From Blastococcus sp. URHD0036 (GTDB taxonomy: Bacteria > Actinomycetota > Actinomycetes > Mycobacteriales > Geodermatophilaceae), in NCBI RefSeq assembly GCF_000701365.1, contig NZ_JNIK01000015.1, positions 62,001 through 126,000 of the forward strand: a DNA stretch of 64,000 nucleotides. Reading direction: 5' to 3'. The position numbers and the translations under genes were made by a program. Below are positions 49,128-60,348 of the stretch, piece after piece; the stretch's first letter is position 1, and every line of letters starts with the position of its first letter. The notes below the pieces were generated by a model that was not told the origin of the DNA, did not search any database, and worked only from the letters and a program-made list of their open reading frames with translations.

Positions 49128-50299
49128 AGGCCGTCACGTGGCGCGGGGTGAACGAGATCGGTGTCGAGGACGTCCCCGAACCGAAGATCCTCAACGACCA
49201 CGACATGATCCTCCAGGTGGGGCTGACCGCGACCTGCGGCTCGGACCTGCACCTCATGGGCGGCTACATCCCCGCGATGCGGGCCGGCGACGTGCTCGGG
49301 CACGAGTTCATGGGCACGGTCGCGGAGGTCGGCCCCGCCGTGACCAAGCACAGGGTGGGCGACCGCGTGGTGGTGGTCTCGTTCACCAGTTGCGGGCAGT
49401 GCTGGTACTGCAAGCAGGGGCTGTGGTCGTTGTGCGACAACGGCAACCCCAACCCCGGGATCACCGAGGCGCTGTGGGGCCAGGCCATCGGCGGCTGCTA
49501 CGGGTACTCCCACGCGTTGGGCGGCTATGCGGGCAGTCACGCGCCCTACATCCGCGTCCCCTACGCCGACCAGGGGGCGTTCGCGATCCCCGACGGCGTC
49601 TCGGACGAGCGGGCGCTGTTCGCCTCAGACGCCGCACCCACTGGCTGGACCGGAGCGCACCAGGCGGAGGTCCGGCCGGGCGACGTCGTCGCGGTCTGGG
49701 GAGCCGGCGGCGTGGGGCAGATGGCCGCCCGCGCGGCCATGCTCATGGGCGCCGAGCGGGTCGTCGTCATCGACCGGTTCGAGAACCGGCTCCAGCAGGT
49801 CCGTACGCACATCGGGGCGGAGACGCTGGACTACGAGCAGTCCGACGTCCCCGGCGAGCTGCGGGAGATGACCGGCGGGCGGGGGCCGGACGTCTGCATC
49901 GAGGCGGTGGGGATGGAGGCGCACCACCCGGGCCCGTCGTACCTGTACGACCAGGTCAAGCAGCAGATGCGGCTGCAGAGCGACCGGCCCACCGCGGTCC
50001 GGGAGGCGATCTACGCCTGCCGCAAGGGAGGGACGGTGTTCACCCTCGGCGTCTTCGGCGGCCTGGTGGACAAGTTCCCCCTCGGCGCGGTGATGAACAA
50101 GGCGCTCACCCTGCGCGGGGCCCAGCAGCACGGGCACCGCTACATCCCGGAGATCCTCGAGCGGATGAGCCGCGACGAGGTGCGTACCGAGCACCTCGCC
50201 ACGCACGTGATGTCGCTGGACGACGGGCCGAAGGGATATCGGATGTTCAAGGAGAAGGAGGACGGGTGCGTCCGCGCCGTGTTCCGTCCGGGTGCCTGA
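49124..50299 (+). CDS. zinc-dependent alcohol dehydrogenase 2
   Basis: A 391-residue medium-chain dehydrogenase. Catalytic Cys38 (T-C-G-S-D) and His60-Glu61, structural Cys90, Cys93, Cys96, Cys104, and a Rossmann motif W-G-A-G-G-V-G-Q. It resembles the enzyme at 56354 more than that at 46914. It probably oxidises a primary alcohol or aldehyde hydrate with NAD. The ATG overlaps the preceding stop. An upstream in-frame ATG at 49091 lies inside the previous gene and is rejected. Confidence 0.92.
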   Translation: MKAVTWRGVNEIGVEDVPEPKILNDHDMILQVGLTATCGSDLHLMGGYIPAMRAGDVLGHEFMGTVAEVGPAVTKHRVGDRVVVVSFTSCGQCWYCKQGLWSLCDNGNPNPGITEALWGQAIGGCYGYSHALGGYAGSHAPYIRVPYADQGAFAIPDGVSDERALFASDAAPTGWTGAHQAEVRPGDVVAVWGAGGVGQMAARAAMLMGAERVVVIDRFENRLQQVRTHIGAETLDYEQSDVPGELREMTGGRGPDVCIEAVGMEAHHPGPSYLYDQVKQQMRLQSDRPTAVREAIYACRKGGTVFTLGVFGGLVDKFPLGAVMNKALTLRGAQQHGHRYIPEILERMSRDEVRTEHLATHVMSLDDGPKGYRMFKEKEDGCVRAVFRPGA

Positions 50300-50990
50300 G
50301 GCGCCGACGGGCGGCCGGGTGAGCGTCGCCTGTGCCGAGGCGGTGCGGGCGGGCAACGGCACGACGATCCTGTCGTGGCGACGCCTGCTGGTCTGCTTCG
50401 GCGCGGGCCTCCTCGCCGCCGCCCTGGTCACGGTCGCCGGGATCCCCGAGATGTCGGTCCTCCTCGGCTGGAGCGTCGCCGCCGCCGGCCTGCTGGTTTG
50501 GGTGTGGCGGATCAGCTGGCCGCGCGACGCGCCGGGCACCAAGCGGCTGGCCGAGGAGGAGGGGCGGACCCGGGTCACGGACACGGTCGTGCTGTGCGCG
50601 GCGGTGGCGAGTCTCGCCGCCGTGGTGGAGGCGCTCGTCCGCTCGCAGACCCAGGACGCCGTCAGCATCGCCACCGTGGTGCTCGGCGTCCTGGTCGTGA
50701 TCCTGTCGTGGGCGCTGGTGAACACGGTCTTCGCCCTGAAGTACGCCCGTGGCTACTACTCGGGCGGCGACGGCGGCATCGACTTCGGCCAGGACGACCC
50801 ACCGGCCTACAGCGACTTCGCCTACCTCGCGTTCACCGTGGGGATGAGCTTCGCGGCCCCGGACACCCAGCTCGCCGACAGGTCGGTCCGGAAGGTCGCC
50901 CTCGGGCATGCCCTGCTGTCCTACCTCTTCGGCACCGTGGTGATCGCCGTGGCGGTGAACCTGGTGACCAACCTGGGCCAGTCGTCCTGA
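50292..50990 (+). CDS. DUF1345 membrane protein
   Basis: A 232-residue protein with five hydrophobic segments and the DUF1345 signature Y-S-D-F-A-Y-L-A-F-T-V-G-M-S-F near residue 175, which identifies the family (function unknown; some relatives lie near ion-channel genes). GTG 50292 overlaps the dehydrogenase end by 8 bases; GTG 50319 is an alternative. It ends 4 bases before the convergent regulator gene. Confidence 0.85.
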   Translation: MPEAPTGGRVSVACAEAVRAGNGTTILSWRRLLVCFGAGLLAAALVTVAGIPEMSVLLGWSVAAAGLLVWVWRISWPRDAPGTKRLAEEEGRTRVTDTVVLCAAVASLAAVVEALVRSQTQDAVSIATVVLGVLVVILSWALVNTVFALKYARGYYSGGDGGIDFGQDDPPAYSDFAYLAFTVGMSFAAPDTQLADRSVRKVALGHALLSYLFGTVVIAVAVNLVTNLGQSS

Positions 50991-50994
50991 GGAG

Positions 50995-52038
50995 TCACCG
51001 GCGCCCTGTCCCTGGCGGTCCGCCGAGCGCCGGCGGGATGCGCAGCCCGGTACGCACGGCGCGGGTGGCGGTGGCGGCGGGACCGGGCACGTCGAGGGCG
51101 AGCTGCGCCCGGCGGAGGGACACGGTCGCCGTGCGCGGGTCCACCCCCACCGCCGCGGCCAGCGCCGGGACCTGCGTCGTACCGGCCACCAGGTGCCCCA
51201 GGAGCCGGAGATCCAGACAGGTGAGGCCGCGCAGGTCGCCCGGGGAGGACAGCAGCACCGCACCCGACAGGTGGTCGAGCTCGGGCATCGCGCAGTCCAG
51301 CGCCGTGACCCGCCGCAGTCCCTCGCCGTCCGCGCCCGGCACCGGCACGAGGAACGCGGCGTAGGGGCCGCCGGCGGCCAGCTCGCGGGCCACGGCGGCG
51401 AGGACCGGCGAGCCGGGGGCGAGCAGGGGGTCGTCGGGCAGGCCGGGCAGGGGGAGGGGCGTGCCGCCGCGGGTGACCACCACCCCGGCCTCGGCGGTCC
51501 CGACGATCTTCGCGGTCGCGGCGATCTCCCGCGTCCGGTCCAGGTCGTCGGCGATCACCCGGGTGACGGCGGCGAGGACGTCCCGGTCTGCCGGGCCGGG
51601 CCGCGCCGGGTCCGCGCCGAGGAGGCTGAGGAAGCCCACGTGCCGTCCGGTGGAGGCGAACAGCGCACCGGCGACCCCGCCCCGGAACCCGGCCGGGATC
51701 AGGTACTCGCCCCAGGCGCGGATCTCCGGGAGGGGTGTCGGCAGCTCGCCGGCGAGCACCGGCGGCTGGAGGCTGTTGAGCCCGAGCAGGTCGAGCTCGA
51801 CGTCGGCCTCGGGAGTGGAGAAGTAGCGGTGCAGGGCCTCGGCCGGGCCCGTGGTCGCCAGGGCGACGTGGCGATGTCGCTCCGGATCCCGGACGGCGAT
51901 CCACGCGGAGTCGAAGCGGAGCTCCCGGCGCAGCACCTCGAGGACGTCCGCGGCTCGCTGCTCCACGCCCGTCGCCATGGTGCCGATGTCGGCCAGCTCG
52001 TCCTGCAGGCGCACGAGCGCCGGGTCGTCGTCCCTCAC
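50995..52038 (-). CDS. GAF-like sensor / degenerate LuxR HTH regulator B
   Basis: A 347-residue protein paralogous to the regulator at 44620. It has an N-terminal helix (R-L-Q-D-E-L-A-D-I-G-T-M-A-T), a GAF-like sensor (L-R-F-D-S-A-W-I-A-V-R-D-P; R-H-V-G-F-L-S-L-L-G) and a C-terminal helix-turn-helix in which L-T-x-R-E-x-E-V-L is replaced by L-T-C-L-D-L-R-L-L and the recognition helix by V-D-P-R-T-A-T-V-S-L. It may bind DNA weakly, act through a partner, or be a sensor only. GTG 52038 follows GGGGGGAGG. The 18-bp dyad at 52126 lies 87 bases upstream, allowing feedback. Confidence 0.75.
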   Translation of the reverse strand: MRDDDPALVRLQDELADIGTMATGVEQRAADVLEVLRRELRFDSAWIAVRDPERHRHVALATTGPAEALHRYFSTPEADVELDLLGLNSLQPPVLAGELPTPLPEIRAWGEYLIPAGFRGGVAGALFASTGRHVGFLSLLGADPARPGPADRDVLAAVTRVIADDLDRTREIAATAKIVGTAEAGVVVTRGGTPLPLPGLPDDPLLAPGSPVLAAVARELAAGGPYAAFLVPVPGADGEGLRRVTALDCAMPELDHLSGAVLLSSPGDLRGLTCLDLRLLGHLVAGTTQVPALAAAVGVDPRTATVSLRRAQLALDVPGPAATATRAVRTGLRIPPALGGPPGTGRR

Positions 52039-52125
52039 CGTGCCTCCCCCCGAGCGGGCCCCTCCCGGCACCGCTGTTCCGGTCGATCGGCGTCCCACTG
52101 TGGCAGCGCAGGGCGGGGCCGGCCC

Positions 52126-52143
52126 ATCGGCAGCTCGACCGAT
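52126..52143. promoter_or_regulatory. 18-bp dyad ATCGGYM-N4-TGCCSAT (site 3)
   Basis: Read towards regulator B (minus strand) this is ATCGGTC-GAGC-TGCCGAT. It matches site 4 at 15 of 18 bases and ends 87 bases before GTG 52038. Confidence 0.5.
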
Positions 52144-52178
52144 CCGCGGGCGCGGGGCGTGGCTGAGGCGGCGTGCTC

Positions 52179-53546
52179 CTACCCGGGGATGCGGGCGCCG
52201 TGCCGCGCGCCGTCGTGCCGGGTGGCCTGGTCGGTCCCGTCGAGGCGCACCGTGGTGGTGACGTCGGCGCCGGACCCGATGCCCTCGGTGTCGGGCGTGA
52301 GCGCGGCGACGACGTCCTCCTCGTCGTCGTAGGTCCGGTGGACGGCGGCGGTGAGCAACCGCAGCTGGCGGTCCAACGGTGCCTGACGGTCGGGCGGGGC
52401 GACGCCCTTGAGGTCGTGCAGGGCCGCGCACAGGCGGCGGGTCACCTGTGGCGAGGCCGCGCCGGCCAGCCGGATCTCGTCGAAGGCGAGCCGCACGTGG
52501 CCCTCCCAGGAGAGCGTGCGCTCGACCAGCCGGACCACGCCGTCCGCGTCCCGGTGCTCGCCCGGCGGCAGCGGCCGCACGGCCAGCTGGCGCAACAGGT
52601 CGTGCAGGCGGTGCAGCGCCTGGAGCGTCGTCGTCGGGTCGTCGAAGGGCTGGGCGATCGACCGCTCCGCGACGTCGACCAGCTTGCGGATGCCGTAGGA
52701 CGCGTCGTCGCCGTGCACGCGCTCGGGGCCCACGAGGACCAGCCGCGCCACCTCGTCGGCGTCCAGCCGTGCACCCGGCGCGCCGTCCTGCGCCCGCTGT
52801 GGACCGGGGTGCACGCGGAACAGGGGCGCGCCGCCGGGCACGAAGTCGCCGACCACCGGGACCAGTTCGAGGACGCAGTCGGCGCGGCGCGCGGCGGCGA
52901 CCAGCGCGGCCCGATCCACCCGGACGACGTTGCCGGGCTCCCGCGCGGGCACCACGGACGGGCCGGTCTCCGACCCGTCCGCCGGTGGGGACGCGGCGGG
53001 GAAGGACGACTCGATGAGGTCGCGGGTGCGGTCGCCGACCAGGTCGATCAGGCCGGTCGCCCGCATGGTCTGCCCGGAGTGGTGCACGAACAGGATCAGC
53101 GTTCCGAGGCTGGCCGCCATCAGCAGGTAGGCCAGCAGGACCGACAGGCCGGGGACGCTGCCGGTGTCGGACCCGCGGATCTCCCGGATGGTGAGGACGG
53201 CGACGACGAAGGTGGCTCCGAACAGGCCGATCGCGAACTGGCTGAACCGGTCGGTCAGCAGCGCCGCGACGATCCGCGGGGAGAACTGCCCCATCGCCAG
53301 CTGGACCACGACCAGCGTCACCGTGAGCACGAGGGTGGTCAGCGAGAGCATCCCGGAGGCGAAGACCGACAGGATCGTCGAGGCGTCGCTCGGCGTCCCC
53401 GTCACGCTCTGGGGGACGAGCGTGTAGTCCGACCGGCGATCCAGCCAGAGCGTGCCGAGGGCCACCAGCACGCCGGCGAGGACGCACAGCAGGGGGATCA
53501 GCCAGAGGCTGGTCCGGATCGCGTGCACGAGACGGGCGAGGCGCAT
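52179..53546 (-). CDS. DUF2254 family membrane protein
   Basis: A 455-residue protein with four N-terminal membrane helices (about 12-33, 55-85, 98-120, 132-152) followed by a large soluble domain: the DUF2254 layout, with the family-typical L-T-L-V-V-V-Q-L-A-M-G-Q-F-S-P-R segment and a D-S-R/G-x-T-x-A-x-x-A-L-x-x-L-like helix near 275. Function unknown; a stress-related envelope role is suggested for relatives. GGGGAG precedes ATG 53546; an in-frame ATG at 53603 would add Pro/Ser-rich residues. Divergent from the Clp gene. Confidence 0.88.
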   Translation of the reverse strand: MRLARLVHAIRTSLWLIPLLCVLAGVLVALGTLWLDRRSDYTLVPQSVTGTPSDASTILSVFASGMLSLTTLVLTVTLVVVQLAMGQFSPRIVAALLTDRFSQFAIGLFGATFVVAVLTIREIRGSDTGSVPGLSVLLAYLLMAASLGTLILFVHHSGQTMRATGLIDLVGDRTRDLIESSFPAASPPADGSETGPSVVPAREPGNVVRVDRAALVAAARRADCVLELVPVVGDFVPGGAPLFRVHPGPQRAQDGAPGARLDADEVARLVLVGPERVHGDDASYGIRKLVDVAERSIAQPFDDPTTTLQALHRLHDLLRQLAVRPLPPGEHRDADGVVRLVERTLSWEGHVRLAFDEIRLAGAASPQVTRRLCAALHDLKGVAPPDRQAPLDRQLRLLTAAVHRTYDDEEDVVAALTPDTEGIGSGADVTTTVRLDGTDQATRHDGARHGARIPG

Positions 53547-53710
53547 CGGGCTCCCCGGGGCTCGGGCCGGCCGGGAGGGCGGCGCGGCGGACGGTCCTCC
53601 CATCTCACCCTCCGTCCCGCCCCGCGCGCCTCGGCAGGATGACCGATGGTGATTGCGGGCCGGGGCGAGTAGGGCAGGAGGGGACAACGCCAACCCGGGA
53701 CGGACGAGCG

Positions 53711-56230
<2,520 letters not shown>

Positions 56231-56256
56231 GGCGTCGCGGCCGGTGGCCGACGGAT

Positions 56257-56274
56257 ATCGGTCGTTCTGCCGAT
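56257..56274. promoter_or_regulatory. 18-bp dyad ATCGGYM-N4-TGCCSAT (site 4)
   Basis: ATCGGTC-GTTC-TGCCGAT at 56257-56274, ending 79 bases before the ATG at 56354. GTGGGTACGC (56292-56301) also occurs downstream of site 1. Confidence 0.55.
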
Positions 56275-56353
56275 ACGCCGGCGGAAGCGGCGTGGGTACG
56301 CACGAGGGGGACGGCGCGGGTGCCGCGGCCGGCGAGCCTGAGAGGGGTGTGCG

Positions 56354-57502
56354 ATGCGAGCGATGGTGTACCGGGGGCCGTACAAGGTCAGGATGGAGGA
56401 GAAGGAGCGGCCGGCGATCGAGCATCCCAACGACGCGATCGTCCGGGTGCAGTTGGCCGCGATCTGCGGCTCCGACCTGCACCTCTACCACGGGATGATG
56501 CCGGACACCCGGATCGGTCACACGTTCGGCCACGAGTTCATCGGGGTGGTCGACGAGGTCGGGTCGTCGGTGCGCAACGTCGCCGTCGGCGACCGGGTCA
56601 TGGTCCCGTTCAACATCTTCTGCGGCACCTGCTGGTACTGCGCGCGGGGCCTGTACTCCAACTGCCACAACGTGAACCCGAACGCGACGGCGGTCGGAGG
56701 CATCTACGGCTACTCGCACACCACCGGCGGTTACGACGGCGGCCAGTCCGAGTTCGTCCGGGTGCCGTTCGCCGACGTGGGCCCGTCGAAGATCCCGGAC
56801 TGGATGAGCGACGAGGACGCCGTCCTGCTGACCGACATGACGGCGACCGGCTACTTCGGGGCGCAGCTGGGCGACATCGTCGAGGGGGACGTCGTCGTCG
56901 TCTTCGGCGCCGGGCCGGTCGGGCTGATCGCGGCGAAGTCGGCCTGGCTCATGGGCGCCGGCCGGGTCATCGTCATCGACCACCTGGAGCACCGGCTGGA
57001 GAAGGCGCGCACCTTCGCCCACGCCGAGACCTACAACTTCACCGAGTACGGCGACATCGTGCTCGAGATGAAGAAGGCCACCGACTGGCTGGGGGCCGAC
57101 GTCGCCATCGACTGCGTGGGCGCCGAGGCGGACGGCAACTTCCTCCAGCACGTCACCTCGGCCAAGCTCAAGCTGCAGGGCGGCTCCCCGGTCGCGCTGA
57201 ACTGGGCCATCGACTCGGTCCGCAAGGGCGCGACGATCTCGGTGATGGGCGCCTACGGCCCGCTCTTCAGCGCCGTCAAGTTCGGCGACGCCATGAACAA
57301 GGGGCTGACCATCCGGACCAACCAGTGCCCGGTCAAGCGGCAGTGGCCCCGGCTGTTCGAACACGTGCGCAACGGCTACCTCAAGCCCAGCGAGCTGGTC
57401 ACCCACCGCGTGCCGCTCGAGCACATCGCGGAGGGCTACCACATGTTCTCGGCCAAGCTCGACGGCTGCATCAAGCCCCTCGTCGTCCCCACCGCGGCCT
57501 GA
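56354..57502 (+). CDS. zinc-dependent alcohol dehydrogenase 3
   Basis: A 382-residue medium-chain dehydrogenase. Catalytic Cys38 (I-C-G-S-D) and His60-Glu61, structural Cys90, Cys93, Cys96, Cys104, Rossmann motif F-G-A-G-P-V-G-L, and the aldehyde-dehydrogenase-like P-F-N-I-F-C-G-T-C segment. It is closest to the enzyme at 49124. It starts about 120 bases after the Clp gene and is followed 16 bases later by a 200-aa protein. The weak GAGAGG lies 7 bases upstream of the ATG. Confidence 0.93.
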   Translation: MRAMVYRGPYKVRMEEKERPAIEHPNDAIVRVQLAAICGSDLHLYHGMMPDTRIGHTFGHEFIGVVDEVGSSVRNVAVGDRVMVPFNIFCGTCWYCARGLYSNCHNVNPNATAVGGIYGYSHTTGGYDGGQSEFVRVPFADVGPSKIPDWMSDEDAVLLTDMTATGYFGAQLGDIVEGDVVVVFGAGPVGLIAAKSAWLMGAGRVIVIDHLEHRLEKARTFAHAETYNFTEYGDIVLEMKKATDWLGADVAIDCVGAEADGNFLQHVTSAKLKLQGGSPVALNWAIDSVRKGATISVMGAYGPLFSAVKFGDAMNKGLTIRTNQCPVKRQWPRLFEHVRNGYLKPSELVTHRVPLEHIAEGYHMFSAKLDGCIKPLVVPTAA

Positions 57503-57518
57503 GCACGGGAGACATCCG

Positions 57519-58121
57519 ATGACCTACACACCGCACAAGCCCCCGATCGCGGAGTCGCCGGAGCAGCTGAGGGCGCGGATCCCCGGCTGGGGCGTCGACC
57601 TCGACCCGGCCGACCGCCCGTCGGTGCCGAAGCTGAAGTTCCAGGAGGACCTCACCGGCGCGCACTGGGAGTTCCCCGAGCGGCAGCCGGAGACGTACCC
57701 GCGGGAGCGCTCGGTCGAGCACGGGATGCTGACCCCGGTGTTCGGTACCGCCCAGCCGCTCTCGGGCGTCTCCGGTGCCATCCGCCGCTACGCCTACCGC
57801 TACAGCGAGGGCCGGACGGCGCACTGGCTGCTGCTGATCCTCGGCGACCGGGTGGACGCGTGGGAGAACCACCTGAAGTCGTTCCTCACGCTGCACCCGG
57901 ACAACCCGATCACCGAGACCGGTGTGAAGGCGGAGTTCACCCGGCACGGCCTGAAGTCGCGGCTCGGCCAGAACCGCGCGGACCTCAAGCACCAGCCGCT
58001 GGACCCGGTGATCGTCGCCGGCCCGTGGGTCGCGGCGGCGGGCGTCGTCTACGCCGGCGTCCGGGGCGTGACGAGGTCGCTGGCCCACGCGGGGGCCGAC
58101 GGGCACCGGCCGGTGCACTGA
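57519..58121 (+). CDS. conserved hypothetical protein paired with dehydrogenase 3 (200 aa)
   Basis: No family recognised. Tyr/Pro/Arg-rich N-terminus with E-S-P-E-Q-L-R-A-R-I-P-G-W-G-V-D-L-D-P-A-D, conserved-looking W-E-F-P-E-R-Q-P and G-V-S-G-A-I-R-R-Y-A-Y-R-Y-S-E-G segments, and a hydrophobic stretch near 165-180 (V-A-A-A-G-V-V-Y-A-G-V) that may be a single membrane helix. The spacing to the dehydrogenase (16 bases, GGGAG upstream) implies co-transcription. Confidence 0.78.
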   Translation: MTYTPHKPPIAESPEQLRARIPGWGVDLDPADRPSVPKLKFQEDLTGAHWEFPERQPETYPRERSVEHGMLTPVFGTAQPLSGVSGAIRRYAYRYSEGRTAHWLLLILGDRVDAWENHLKSFLTLHPDNPITETGVKAEFTRHGLKSRLGQNRADLKHQPLDPVIVAGPWVAAAGVVYAGVRGVTRSLAHAGADGHRPVH

Positions 58122-58148
58122 GCGGCCGCCGGCTCACCCGCTGAGGCC

Positions 58149-58193
58149 TCACCCTCGGCGGGTGAGCCCGGTCGCGTCGCCGTCCGGTGGAGT
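58149..58193 (+). promoter_or_regulatory. MalT-box-like dyad upstream of the DUF4203 gene
   Basis: TCACCC-TCGGC-GGGTGA (58149-58165) has perfect complementary arms. The hexamer at the usual 31-base distance, TGGAGT (58188-58193), is a poor -10, so the promoter call is weaker than the dyad call. Confidence 0.4.
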
Positions 58194-58230
58194 GGGTGCG
58201 ACGACCCACTGCGGCGAGAGGGGCCACACC

Positions 58231-58902
58231 GTGCCCGACGTGCTCCTGGGCCTCCTCGCGATCGGCGTCGGCAGCCTCTTCTGCTTCCGCGGCTACCTGA
58301 CGATGCGGGTCGTGATCCCGATCTGGGGTGCCTTCACCGGGTTCCTGCTGGGCGCCGGCATCGTCGACGGGTGGAGCGGCGACGGGTTCCTGTCCGGCGC
58401 GCTGGCCTGGGTCGTCGGATTCGCCGTGGCCCTCCTCTTCGGTCTGCTCGCGTACACGTACTACGAGGTCTGCGTGGTGCTGGCGATGGCGGCGGTGGGG
58501 TTCGTGCTCGGTTCGGGCCTGATGGTCGCGCTGGACGTCCGGTGGTCGTGGACGGTGGTCCTGGCCGGGGTGCTGGCGGGCCTGGCGCTGGCCGTGCTGG
58601 CGGTCGTCGGCCGGCTGCCGATGGTGGTGCTCACCGTGCTGACCGGGCTGGCCGGGGCGGCCACGATCGTCGCCGGGATCATGCTCCTCACCGGCGCCCT
58701 CGATGCGGACGACCTGGACTCGGAGGCGGTCGTGGCGCGGATCGACGACTCGGCCGGCTGGTGGGTGCTGTACGCCGTGCTGGCCGTGACCGGGATCGTG
58801 CTGCAGCTGCGCGTACTCGGGGACGTGCGGCGCAGCGTGCGTGCGCAGTGGGCCGCGGACGGCGGGCGGGAGCTGTCGCACCGGGAGGGCACCGTCCGGT
58901 GA
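58231..58902 (+). CDS. DUF4203-like multi-pass membrane protein
   Basis: A 223-residue protein with seven or eight hydrophobic segments. F-R-G-Y-L-T-M-R-V-V-I-P-I-W-G-A-F-T-G-F and G-W-W-V-L-Y-A-V-L-A-V-T-G-I-V-L-Q are the distinctive parts. It resembles DUF4203 membrane proteins of unknown function. GTG 58231 follows GAGAGGGG; a longer start at GTG 58162 (adding 23 residues) is possible but overlaps the dyad. Confidence 0.75.
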   Translation: MPDVLLGLLAIGVGSLFCFRGYLTMRVVIPIWGAFTGFLLGAGIVDGWSGDGFLSGALAWVVGFAVALLFGLLAYTYYEVCVVLAMAAVGFVLGSGLMVALDVRWSWTVVLAGVLAGLALAVLAVVGRLPMVVLTVLTGLAGAATIVAGIMLLTGALDADDLDSEAVVARIDDSAGWWVLYAVLAVTGIVLQLRVLGDVRRSVRAQWAADGGRELSHREGTVR

Positions 58903-58917
58903 GCGACGGTCGGGCGA

Positions 58918-58950
58918 CTCGGACCGGCGCCCGTCCGGCGCCGGTCCGAG
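58918..58950. terminator. strong bidirectional hairpin terminator
   Basis: CTCGGACCGGCGCC (58918-58931) and its exact reverse complement (58937-58950), a 14-bp stem with a CGTCC loop, between convergent stops at 58902 and 58961. Confidence 0.75.
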
Positions 58951-58960
58951 GTCGAGCGGC

Positions 58961-60205
58961 TCAGTTGATGCGCTCACCACAGGCCGGCGAGGCGCCCTCG
59001 ACCGGCACGAACTCCTCGCCCTCCAGCGTCACGTAGTACAGGCACGACTGCTCCTGGTCGGCGACGGTGAAGTCGATCGGCTGCCCGTAGAGCCCGCTGG
59101 CGTCGAAGGTGTCGTCCTGGTTCAGGGCGTCGATGAACTCCTGCTGGCTGGCGTCGCAGCCGGCGACCTCCAGGCCGTGCAGCAGCAGGTCGGCGTTCAG
59201 CCAGCCCGAGGACATCGCGTAGCCAGGGATCCCGGACTCGACGCCCTGGTCCTGCACCGCGCTCTTGAGGCGGTCGGTCGCCTCGGTGCCCAGCGACACG
59301 GGGGCGTAGCCGACGGAGAAGCTGACCCCCTGGGCTGCTTCGACGGCGACGGGGTTGTCGAGCAGGTCGGCGCCGTAGCCGGTGGCGGCGAGGATGGCCT
59401 TGGTCTCGACGCCCTCCTGCTCGAGCCCCTGGACGATGGCGAGCGAGGTGTCGAAGGTGATCGGCAGGTAGACCCCGTCGGTGCCGGAGTCCCTGATGCC
59501 GAGCACGATCGGGCCGACGTCGGTGCTGCCGAACTGCAGGTTGTCGTTGAGGTAGCCCACGTCCAGGCCGGCGGCCTCGGCCGAGTCGGCGGCCGAGCGC
59601 AGGGCGTTCTGCGAGGCGGGCACGGAGAAGGCGACCCCGCCGAACGTGGTGGCGCCGGTGGCGGCGAAGAAGTCGCCGGTGTTCGCGTAGACCGCCTCGG
59701 GGTCGGGGACCGGCTGGGCGAGGAACAGGTTGTTGCCGGGCTCGCGCCACTCCGGGCTCTGGTCGGTGCCGTCACTCAGCATCGGGACATCGGACGCCTG
59801 GGTGAGGGCGAACTGGGTGGCACCGAAGAAGTTCGGGCTGCTGGAGAGGACCGCGTAGACGTCGTCCTGCTGGACCAGCTTCTGGACGGCGGTGAGGGCG
59901 CCGGCGGGGCTGGAGGTGTCGTCGGCGTCGACGATCTCGAAGTCGTTGTCGGCGCACTCGCCGCCCTCTTCCTGATAGGCGTCGAGGCGTGCCTGGACGC
60001 CGGCGTGCGCGTTCTCGCCGTAGGTCGCCGCCGCCGGTCCGGACGTGGGGGTGATGACGCCGACCTTGATCGTCTGCGACCCGCCGCCTCCACTCGAGGC
60101 AGCGCTGTCGCCGCCGTCGTCCTTCTCGTCGTCGGTGCCGCAGGCGGTCAGTGCGAGGAGCAGCGCGCAGGTCACGCCGGCCGCCCTCCGGGTCGTCGTC
60201 CTCAT
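58961..60205 (-). CDS. ABC transporter substrate-binding lipoprotein (branched-chain amino acid type)
   Basis: A 414-residue lipoprotein: signal peptide ~1-21 with lipobox L-T-A-C22, then an acidic Gly/Ser linker and a periplasmic-binding-protein type I (Leu/Ile/Val-type) domain, starting T-I-K-V-G-V-I-T-P-T-S-G-P-A-A and including V-Y-A-V-L-S-S-S-P-N-F-F and V-G-Y-L-N-D-N-L-Q. No permease or ATPase gene is adjacent. Divergence from the acyl-CoA dehydrogenase operon suggests a ligand fed into that pathway, such as an acyl or sterol-like acid rather than an amino acid. GAGGAG precedes ATG 60205. Confidence 0.9.
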   Translation of the reverse strand: MRTTTRRAAGVTCALLLALTACGTDDEKDDGGDSAASSGGGGSQTIKVGVITPTSGPAAATYGENAHAGVQARLDAYQEEGGECADNDFEIVDADDTSSPAGALTAVQKLVQQDDVYAVLSSSPNFFGATQFALTQASDVPMLSDGTDQSPEWREPGNNLFLAQPVPDPEAVYANTGDFFAATGATTFGGVAFSVPASQNALRSAADSAEAAGLDVGYLNDNLQFGSTDVGPIVLGIRDSGTDGVYLPITFDTSLAIVQGLEQEGVETKAILAATGYGADLLDNPVAVEAAQGVSFSVGYAPVSLGTEATDRLKSAVQDQGVESGIPGYAMSSGWLNADLLLHGLEVAGCDASQQEFIDALNQDDTFDASGLYGQPIDFTVADQEQSCLYYVTLEGEEFVPVEGASPACGERIN

Positions 60206-60240
60206 GTCCGGGTGTCTCCTCGACGCAGCAGTGGGTGGCG

Positions 60241-60286
60241 TTGACAGCCGGCGCGCACGGTATCTAGGTTCTGACGTCGAAATCAA
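60241..60286. promoter_or_regulatory. overlapping divergent promoters
   Basis: Plus strand: TTGACA (60241-60246), 18 bases, TAGGTT (60265-60270), facing the dehydrogenase at 60349. Minus strand: TTGATT (60286-60281), 18 bases, TACCGT (60262-60257), facing the lipoprotein. The region is markedly AT-rich for this genome and the two overlap, so a single regulator could control both directions. Confidence 0.5.
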
Positions 60287-60348
60287 TAGTTTGCGGCACG
60301 TGGGAATGTGGTCCGGCGAGCAGGCCCGACCGCGGGACGGAGACAGGA

